This document shows positions 1-5,064 of a stretch of DNA of 5,987 nucleotides, piece by piece. A model generated the notes under the pieces. The model was not told where the DNA came from, did no database searches, and saw only the letters and a program-made list of their open reading frames with translations. Position 1 is the first letter of the stretch, and every line of letters begins with the position of its first letter. This stretch comes from Sulfurimonas sp. (GTDB lineage: Bacteria; Campylobacterota; Campylobacteria; Campylobacterales; Sulfurimonadaceae). Position numbers and translations under genes: made by a program. The stretch spans positions 1-5,987 of the forward strand of contig QNZR01000057.1 in the NCBI GenBank assembly GCA_003978475.1. Reading direction: 5' to 3'.

Positions 1-110
1 AATTTGTCAAAAAATATCTCAATGGTGCTGAGCTGGTTAAAGGTGCTGTTACGCAATATAAAAAAGAAGTTATTTCCAGAGAGTTTCCTGATGAAATCCA
101 TACGTACTAG
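1..110 (+). CDS. panB: 3-methyl-2-oxobutanoate hydroxymethyltransferase, C-terminal end (partial)
   Basis: Only the last 35 codons are present, read in the frame that ends at the TAG at 108-110; the start is beyond the left edge. The visible tail contains F-V-K-K-Y-L-N-G-A-E-L-V-K, then a basic stretch, and ends F-P-D-E-I-H-T-Y. This matches the usual PanB C-terminus, a helix followed by F/Y-P-x-E-x-H-x-(F/Y). PanB transfers a hydroxymethyl group from methylenetetrahydrofolate to 2-oxoisovalerate, giving ketopantoate for pantothenate and CoA synthesis in the cytoplasm. I recall panB directly upstream of ruvB in Helicobacter pylori, which supports the call. The stop lies 9 bp before the ruvB start, so the two are probably co-transcribed. 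Because only a short tail is seen, the identification is good but not certain, and nothing can be said about the active site. Confidence 0.72.
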   Translation, partial: FVKKYLNGAELVKGAVTQYKKEVISREFPDEIHTY

Positions 111-112
111 GA
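109..112 (+). promoter_or_regulatory. Shine-Dalgarno of ruvB (AGGA)
   Basis: AGGA overlaps the panB stop codon and lies 7 bases before the GTG at 120. It supports GTG as the ruvB start, since no in-frame ATG is close by and RuvB proteins of this group begin at this point. No promoter-like element fits in the 9-bp gap, so ruvB is probably read from a transcript beginning upstream of panB. Confidence 0.6.
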
Positions 113-119
113 AAACATA

Positions 120-1130
120 GTGGAACGTATTGTAGAGATTGAAAAATTTACCTCCGACGAGATCATCGAGAACTCTCTGCGACCTAACGGTTGGGGTGAC
201 TATATCGGTCAAGAGCAGATCAAAAAAAATCTTGGCGTATTTATAGAGGCGAGCAAAAAACGCCTGGAACAGCTTGACCATGTTCTCTTCTATGGACCTC
301 CGGGTCTGGGAAAAACAACCCTCGCACTGATTATTGCCAATGAGATGCATACCAACATCAAGGTAACAGCAGCACCCATGATTGAAAAAAGCGGTGATCT
401 GGCTGCTATTTTAACCAATCTGGATGAAGGCGATATTCTGTTTATTGACGAAATTCACCGACTCTCACCCGCAGTAGAAGAGATTCTCTACCCCGCAATG
501 GAAGATTTTAGGCTCGATATTATTATTGGCAGCGGACCGGCGGCACAAAGCGTCAAAATTGATCTCCCCAAATTTACGCTCATTGGAGCAACCACTCGTG
601 CCGGCATGCTTTCCAACCCGCTGCGCGATCGTTTCGGCATGAATTTTCGCATGCAGTTTTATACCAGTGCCGAATTATCCCATATTGTTACCAAGGCTTC
701 TGAAAAGCTGAATAAACCCATTCATCACGAAGCGGCCCATGAAGTCGCCAAACGCAGCCGCGGTACGCCCCGTATTGCTCTACGTCTGTTGAAGCGGGTA
801 CGTGATTTTGCCGATGTCAGCAATGAAGCAGACATTAATCTGCAGCGCACCCAATATGCCCTGAATGAACTTGGCATCAACGATAACGGATTTGACGAAA
901 TGGATCTTCGTCTTTTGGAGCTTTTAGTTCATGCCAAGGGCAGAGCAATGGGCTTAAGCACTATTGCCGCGGCACTCAGTGAAGACGAGGGCACTATTGA
1001 GGATGTTCTTGAGCCTTTTTTACTGGCTAACGGTTTTATTGAGCGTACCGCCAAAGGGCGCATCGCCACGCCTAAAGCGTATGAGCTCTTAAAGTTCAGT
1101 TATCCGACAGAAACACCCAGGCTTTTTTAA
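120..1130 (+). CDS. ruvB: Holliday junction branch migration DNA helicase RuvB
   Basis: RuvB is the AAA+ ATPase that, as hexameric rings with RuvA, drives branch migration of Holliday junctions before RuvC cleavage. The protein is 336 aa, the normal family length, and appears complete. Visible motifs are Walker A GPPGLGKTT (about 59-67), Walker B with IDEIH (about 109-113), sensor 1 GATTR (156-160), the arginine-finger region LRDRFG (168-173), sensor 2 RGTPRIA (214-220), and the C-terminal winged-helix DNA-binding domain (about 262-336), with GLSTIAAAL in its first half and GFIERT near the end. The GTG start is supported by an upstream AGGA. It follows panB and overlaps the next gene by one base (TAATG at 1128-1132). 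No ruvA or ruvC is in the window, which is usual for Campylobacterota, where the ruv genes are scattered. No SOS-type operator was seen upstream. Confidence 0.97.
   Translation: MERIVEIEKFTSDEIIENSLRPNGWGDYIGQEQIKKNLGVFIEASKKRLEQLDHVLFYGPPGLGKTTLALIIANEMHTNIKVTAAPMIEKSGDLAAILTNLDEGDILFIDEIHRLSPAVEEILYPAMEDFRLDIIIGSGPAAQSVKIDLPKFTLIGATTRAGMLSNPLRDRFGMNFRMQFYTSAELSHIVTKASEKLNKPIHHEAAHEVAKRSRGTPRIALRLLKRVRDFADVSNEADINLQRTQYALNELGINDNGFDEMDLRLLELLVHAKGRAMGLSTIAAALSEDEGTIEDVLEPFLLANGFIERTAKGRIATPKAYELLKFSYPTETPRLF
1119..1121 (+). promoter_or_regulatory. Weak Shine-Dalgarno of the permease gene, inside the ruvB 3' end
   Basis: AGG lies 8 bases before the ATG at 1130, with a run of six T between them. 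The signal is weak. Because the ATG shares its A with the ruvB TAA stop, translation of the permease is probably helped by ribosomes finishing ruvB. That coupling is inferred from the overlap alone. Confidence 0.4.
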
Positions 1131-2176
1131 TGCAACCGAAATATTTTCTCATTGCCCTGTTCATATTTGCCTTTTACATGCTCTATATTCTCTATCAGCC
1201 CTTTTTACTGACCATTACCATTGCCGTACTCCTGGCAATCTCCACCGCCAATATACAACATCGTTTTGAGACAATGCTCGGCTCCAAGATTTTGGCCGCA
1301 TCCCTCTCCACCTCACTGCTGTTTGTCATGCTTTTTGCACCGCTGGGCTATACACTGACCACATTAACCATTCAGCTCAATCATATTGACCCGCAATCCA
1401 TAAAAGCAATATTTGAAAAAATTACAGCACTCATTGACAGTACCCCACCCTTTTTGGATCCAATCAAAGGCTATCTGCACAGCTGGCTTGAAGAGCTCAA
1501 TATTGGAAGTTTTGCTGCCAATGCGTTGGTCATTGCCGGAAAAATCGGCAGCTACAGTGCTTCATTCGTCAAAACATCCTTCTTAATTATTATTTTCTAC
1601 TTTTTTGCGCAGTATAACAGTCGGGCAATCTCTGATTTTTTAAAACGGGTAATTCAATTACCCAAGCAAGATGCCACACTGCTGGGATTTGAGATCAGTT
1701 CCGTCATGAGTGTCGTCTTTTACTCCATTATTGTCACGGCAATTTTCGAAGGAGCACTTTTTGGCGTTGCCGTTTCGTTTATGGGTTATGACGGGCTCCT
1801 TTTTGGTATTCTTTACGGTTTTGCCTCACTTATTCCCGTTATCGGTGCCGCATTAATGTGGATTCCGTTTATGATTTACGAGCTGGCACAGGGGAATGTA
1901 CAATCGGCTCTCTTTATTGCTCTGTACACCATTATTGTGATCTCTATTATTGCCGATACCCTCATTAAACCGATGATTATTAAATATATTAACCTCAAAC
2001 TGGTCACTACCGAAACCAAGCTCAATGAAATTGTCATCTTTTTTGCCATTATTGCCGGTTTGAGTACGTTTGGATTTTGGGGCATGATTTTAGGGCCGGC
2101 TATTACCGTCTTTTTTCTCTCACTGCTGGCTATTGTCGAGAGGCATCAGCAGCACACTCGACTTAATGAGCCCTAG
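1130..2176 (+). CDS. AI-2E family (PerM/UPF0118) membrane permease
   Basis: A 348-aa inner-membrane protein with the typical build of the AI-2E transporter family. There are two or three hydrophobic segments near the N-terminus (about 5-40 and 54-80), a hydrophilic stretch rich in helices (about 82-140), then further membrane segments (about 144-162, 190-217, 222-250, 258-285 and 300-337). Family-like motifs are visible: FASLIPVIGA (231-240), a D-x-L-I-K-P stretch (276-281), and GLSTFGFWGMILGP (310-323). Characterised relatives have been linked to autoinducer-2 export (TqsA) or to sodium/proton antiport. Nothing here shows which substrate applies, and the family name should not be read as evidence for AI-2 signalling. 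The start overlaps the ruvB stop by one base, suggesting one transcript. The last 14 bases overlap the 3' end of lgt on the other strand. Confidence 0.88.
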   Translation: MQPKYFLIALFIFAFYMLYILYQPFLLTITIAVLLAISTANIQHRFETMLGSKILAASLSTSLLFVMLFAPLGYTLTTLTIQLNHIDPQSIKAIFEKITALIDSTPPFLDPIKGYLHSWLEELNIGSFAANALVIAGKIGSYSASFVKTSFLIIIFYFFAQYNSRAISDFLKRVIQLPKQDATLLGFEISSVMSVVFYSIIVTAIFEGALFGVAVSFMGYDGLLFGILYGFASLIPVIGAALMWIPFMIYELAQGNVQSALFIALYTIIVISIIADTLIKPMIIKYINLKLVTTETKLNEIVIFFAIIAGLSTFGFWGMILGPAITVFFLSLLAIVERHQQHTRLNEP

Positions 2177-2981
2177 TGCGTCTGAATATGACCATCCATA
2201 CCATGGCGGCGCCGGCAATCATCAACAGGCTCAACAATTGTCCCTGTGTCAGCCAGCCGCAGCAGATATAACCAATCTGTACATCCGGCTCTCTCCATAT
2301 TTCGGCAATAAAACGCGCCATACCGTAGAGTACACCGTACAGAAGAATCAACTCGCCTTCAAAATGTTTTTGTTTTCGGTACATGTAAATTATTGCAAAG
2401 ACCACAACACCTTCTAAAAAAGCCTCATACAGCTGAGAAGGATGGCGCAGCGTATTATGCACGTAAATGCCCCACGGCATCTCGGTTACTTTACCGATGA
2501 GTTCCTGGTTGAGAAAATTGCCGATACGTCCAAATACGTAAGCCAGAGGCACTGAGACTGCCACCAGATCCATCAGTCGCCCAAAAGGGATCTTGTGACG
2601 ACGGTGGTAAAAATAAGAGGCCACCAGCAGTCCAATCACCGCACCGTGAAAACTCATTCCCCGAATACCGACAAACTCGCCATTCATAAACGGATTGAAA
2701 ATTTGCCACGGATGCGTAAGATAATACATGGTATGCGTGTCATAAAAAAGAATATACCCCAAACGCGCACCCAGTATTACTCCAATCTCTACCCAGATAA
2801 AATAGTCATCGAGCTGATTTTTGCTTATTGCAATATGATCTTTTTTAACAATCCATTTGGCAATATAAAGCGCACTGACCAGCGCTAAGACATACATCAT
2901 TCCATACCAGTGTACCGGAATAGAGAAGAGATAAAACGCTATCGGATCAAACTGTTCGTATATATGGTTCCAAAATGCCAT
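2163..2981 (-). CDS. lgt: Phosphatidylglycerol-prolipoprotein diacylglyceryl transferase
   Basis: Lgt is the inner-membrane enzyme that moves diacylglyceryl from phosphatidylglycerol to the lipobox cysteine of prolipoproteins, the first step of lipoprotein maturation. The 272-aa protein is of normal length with about seven membrane segments. Key motifs are HWYG with Tyr26, MSFHG with His112 (E. coli His103), the signature GRIGNFLNQELIG at 151-163 with Arg152 (E. coli Arg143), HPSQLYE (180-186), and ARFIAEIWREPD (222-233), where Arg223 and Glu227 fit E. coli Arg239 and Glu243. All expected catalytic residues are therefore present. The ATG start is backed by AAAGG 9 bases upstream and by the W-N-x-I-Y...F-D-P-I-A-F opening typical of Campylobacterota Lgt. 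It is the last gene of the minus-strand block, 5 bp after the propeller gene, and its 3' end overlaps the convergent permease gene. Confidence 0.97.
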   Translation of the reverse strand: MAFWNHIYEQFDPIAFYLFSIPVHWYGMMYVLALVSALYIAKWIVKKDHIAISKNQLDDYFIWVEIGVILGARLGYILFYDTHTMYYLTHPWQIFNPFMNGEFVGIRGMSFHGAVIGLLVASYFYHRRHKIPFGRLMDLVAVSVPLAYVFGRIGNFLNQELIGKVTEMPWGIYVHNTLRHPSQLYEAFLEGVVVFAIIYMYRKQKHFEGELILLYGVLYGMARFIAEIWREPDVQIGYICCGWLTQGQLLSLLMIAGAAMVWMVIFRRTRAH

Positions 2982-2986
2982 AGCTC

Positions 2987-3784
2987 TTAGCCTTTAAGAA
3001 TATCATCAATTCGGTAGGTAAAAAGTTCACCCGCTTCGTTAATGACATAAATCTGTCGCTTCACTAACGCGACCCCCTCGGCCTGACCGGCATTAATATG
3101 CTTGGCATGGATCGCTCCGTCAAACATATTGTCCCCCAATCCTGTCGGCTCTAAAAGATAGAGCATATCATATGTCAATACCGCCACATAGCGACCATCG
3201 CTGTCGGCACCGGTCACCTTGCCGTCAATAGGGTAATCAATAATTTTTTGTGCCACATTACCTTCCATACGATAGAGTGTCGTATGGCGATCATCACGGT
3301 GCTTCGTTAACAAATAGAGCTGTTTGTTGTAACTAAACATGGCTTCACAGTCATAATTGCGTCGGTCGCTCCCTGCTTGATCCGAATAGTGAAACCGTAC
3401 CGTTTTCACCACCTTGGCTTTGGTCTGTTTGTACGGGTTAGGCTCGTCAATAATGTAGAGTTTTAAATCGCTCCGCTTACTGCGATTGTTTCCAAAATCT
3501 CCTACCACCAGCTTGCCGTTGTGGTAGCTGAGATCTTCCCAGTCACGATGTTTGGCTTTGGTAATTTTGACACGGGCAATCAGCGTCAGGTCATGAGAGT
3601 CCAGTGCATACAAATAAGGCTTGTCCCCGGAGTCGTTATGCGTCCATAATACTCTGGGATACTGCTGAGAATACAGCAGTCCCGAGGCTTCCGAAATTTG
3701 TTTACATGTAATTTGGCGCGGCTGTTGTGCCATAAGCAGTACCGCGGCACCGAGCAGAAGAACTGTCCCTATTTTTAGGCTCAT
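2987..3784 (-). CDS. Exported beta-propeller-like protein of unknown function
   Basis: A 265-aa protein of unknown function. Residues 1-20 look like a signal peptide: Lys4, a hydrophobic core at about 6-19, and a possible cleavage site after Ala19 or Gln20. There is no lipobox cysteine (the first Cys is 27), so it is probably periplasmic or secreted, not a lipoprotein. The rest is strand-rich with repeated motifs resembling blades of a TolB/SMP-30/phytase-like propeller: E-A-S-G-L (32-36), LWTHNDSGD (46-54), HRDWEDL (79-85), GDFGNNRSKR (95-104), DCEAM (145-149), YLLTK (157-161), GADSDG (192-197), QAEGVAL (234-240) and YVINEAGEL (246-254). Similar HND-SGD, DWED and GD-x-G-(D/N)-N signatures occur in widespread secreted propeller proteins with no fixed function, to my recollection. 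Metal binding or hydrolase activity is possible but not shown. The ATG overlaps the upstream stop as ATGA. At 265 aa it is short for a full six- or seven-bladed propeller. Confidence 0.75.
   Translation of the reverse strand: MSLKIGTVLLLGAAVLLMAQQPRQITCKQISEASGLLYSQQYPRVLWTHNDSGDKPYLYALDSHDLTLIARVKITKAKHRDWEDLSYHNGKLVVGDFGNNRSKRSDLKLYIIDEPNPYKQTKAKVVKTVRFHYSDQAGSDRRNYDCEAMFSYNKQLYLLTKHRDDRHTTLYRMEGNVAQKIIDYPIDGKVTGADSDGRYVAVLTYDMLYLLEPTGLGDNMFDGAIHAKHINAGQAEGVALVKRQIYVINEAGELFTYRIDDILKG
2991..2995 (-). promoter_or_regulatory. Shine-Dalgarno of lgt (AAAGG)
   Basis: On the minus strand AAAGG ends 9 bases before the lgt ATG (2981-2979) and lies within the last codons of the upstream propeller gene. 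With only 5 bp between the genes there is no room for a separate promoter in the gap, so lgt probably depends on read-through from upstream. Confidence 0.5.
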
Positions 3785-5064
3785 CCCTCCAGTACCTCGG
3801 CAATGAGTTCAATAGGATTTTTAAAGACACTCTCAACCCCGGCTTCATGCATCGAATTATTGATTTGCATACGACAGGCACTGCACTCGGCAGAGACAAT
3901 ATCGGCTCCGGTATCACGAATCATCGCCGCTTTGGGTCTTCCGGCAGCCTGGGCGAAATGAAATTTTTCCGTCTGCATGGTAACACCGCCAAAACCACAG
4001 CAGGCATTAGAATCACGCATCTCGACCATCTCGTAGTTCTGGGCAATAAGTTGACGCGGTTCTTCATAAATACCCTGCATCTTTCGGGCATGACACGGAT
4101 CATGATAGGTTACACGCAGATCGCTGCGCTGTTTCGATGCCAACAATTCATTAAGACGGGTATGCTTTTCAAGCCACTCCGTCGCCATAAAAATTTTACG
4201 CTTCAGCGCGACGGCACGCTCCCGCCACTGCGGCTGGTCATGAAAAAAGTGCTCGTAATCCACACTGAGCATCGCGCTGCATGTGGCTTCGGGTACAATA
4301 ATCGCCTCGACATCGTCAATAAAACTCTCAAAATATTCAATATTTTTTTTGGCGTTGTGATTGACGGTGGCGAAATCTCCCGTAAAGTATGCCGGAGCCC
4401 CGCAACAGAGTTGCTGCTTGGGAATAAGCACATCAATCTCAAGATGCTTGAGTATGCTTAAGAGACCCGAACCGATTTCGGTATAGTTGTAGTTTCCCAG
4501 GCATCCAATAAAAATGGCTACTTTCCGCTTACCGCCGTTAGAAATATGTTCCGGATTGGCATTTAAAAAAGAGGTTTTTCCCATGGAGGGTAGCAGTCGG
4601 TCCTTTTTTATAATGGGCAGAGAAAAGCGCGGTTCCATAGATTCAATCTCTTTTTTGATCTTAAATCCGCAGGTCTGAAACACATATCCCAGCTTAAAAA
4701 GTATGTCCATGGTGCGGCGATGACGCAAAAGATAGAAAAAGGCTTTTTTGTACCAGGCAATCCCGTACTGCTGAGCAATATCGGCACGCACCTGTTCAAT
4801 AATCATATCTGTCGGTAAGGATTTTGGGCAGACCTCCACACAGTTGGTACATAAAAAACAGCTCTCAAAAATTTCTTTTGCGGTGGTATCGAGCTCAAGT
4901 TCTCCACGCTTGTAGGCACCAAGAAGATCAATAAATCCCCGCGGACTGGTCACTTCGTCGGCATTGACATTGTGAATGGTGCAGACCGGAATACATTTAC
5001 CGCACTTAATACATGCATCCGAGATGGCTGTAAAGTCAAAAATTTCTTCGGGTGTTTTTGCCAC
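3781..5064 (-). CDS. (Fe-S)-binding oxidoreductase subunit, GlpC/GlcF/HdrD-like with two CCG domains
   Basis: A 427-aa redox protein. The N-terminus carries two 4Fe-4S ferredoxin motifs: C-x2-C-x2-C-x3-C at Cys18, 21, 24, 28 and at Cys69, 72, 75, 79, the second followed by Pro. Two cysteine-rich CCG domains follow: Cys188 with CysCysGly at 220-222 and Cys262, then Cys324 with CysCysGly at 355-357 and Cys394/Cys397. The region at about 104-135 is basic and hydrophobic and could touch the membrane. This build is shared by GlpC (glycerol-3-phosphate dehydrogenase), GlcF (glycolate oxidase), LutA-type and HdrD-type subunits, which pass electrons from a flavoprotein to quinone or thiols. No flavoprotein partner gene is in the window, so the substrate is unknown. 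The start is GTG directly after the hemN TAA (TAAGTG), with a weak GACGG 5 bases before it. I recall the same pairing with hemN in Helicobacter (where it is labelled glpC) and Campylobacter. Confidence 0.9.
   Translation of the reverse strand: MAKTPEEIFDFTAISDACIKCGKCIPVCTIHNVNADEVTSPRGFIDLLGAYKRGELELDTTAKEIFESCFLCTNCVEVCPKSLPTDMIIEQVRADIAQQYGIAWYKKAFFYLLRHRRTMDILFKLGYVFQTCGFKIKKEIESMEPRFSLPIIKKDRLLPSMGKTSFLNANPEHISNGGKRKVAIFIGCLGNYNYTEIGSGLLSILKHLEIDVLIPKQQLCCGAPAYFTGDFATVNHNAKKNIEYFESFIDDVEAIIVPEATCSAMLSVDYEHFFHDQPQWRERAVALKRKIFMATEWLEKHTRLNELLASKQRSDLRVTYHDPCHARKMQGIYEEPRQLIAQNYEMVEMRDSNACCGFGGVTMQTEKFHFAQAAGRPKAAMIRDTGADIVSAECSACRMQINNSMHEAGVESVFKNPIELIAEVLEG
3785..3798 (-). promoter_or_regulatory. 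Double Shine-Dalgarno-like stretch before the propeller gene
   Basis: On the minus strand a GAGG (3798-3795) sits 10 bases before the ATG at 3784, and a stronger GGAGGG (3790-3785) touches the ATG directly. The strong copy is too close for normal initiation; the GAGG copy is at a usable distance. Both lie in the last codons of the upstream Fe-S gene, whose TGA overlaps the ATG as ATGA. This fits stop-and-restart coupling: a terminating ribosome could be held on the mRNA. That function is inferred. Confidence 0.4.

Noticed and set aside
2123..2152. CTGCTG ... CAGCAG inverted repeat near the convergent gene ends, considered as a terminator
   Set aside because: The stem is only 6 bp with an 18-base loop and no U-run follows on either strand; it is inside permease coding sequence. 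An overlapping GTCGAG/CTCGAC pair (2135-2140 and 2157-2162) is equally weak.
2203..2216. GC-rich self-complementary stretch containing GGCGCC and GCCGGC
   Set aside because: It encodes Ala-Gly-Ala codons in the last Lgt membrane helix, and no T-run or second repeat copy accompanies it.
2133..2417. Plus-strand open frame of 94 codons starting inside the permease and running over lgt
   Set aside because: It overlaps two well-supported genes, has a low-complexity, unlike-protein composition and no family resemblance.
2163..2500. AI-2 quorum-sensing role for the permease
   Set aside because: The family name alone suggests it; there is no luxS, lsr-type gene or other signalling gene in the window, and family members have varied or unknown substrates.
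2987..3784. Propeller protein as an Lgt-processed lipoprotein because of its neighbour lgt
   Set aside because: The signal region has no L-x-x-C lipobox; the nearest cysteine (27) follows P-R-Q-I-T, not small residues.
3847..4461. Open frame of 204 codons on the plus strand
   Set aside because: It lies wholly opposite the clearly real Fe-S oxidoreductase gene, shows no recognisable domain, and its long openness follows from the codon pattern of the gene below it.
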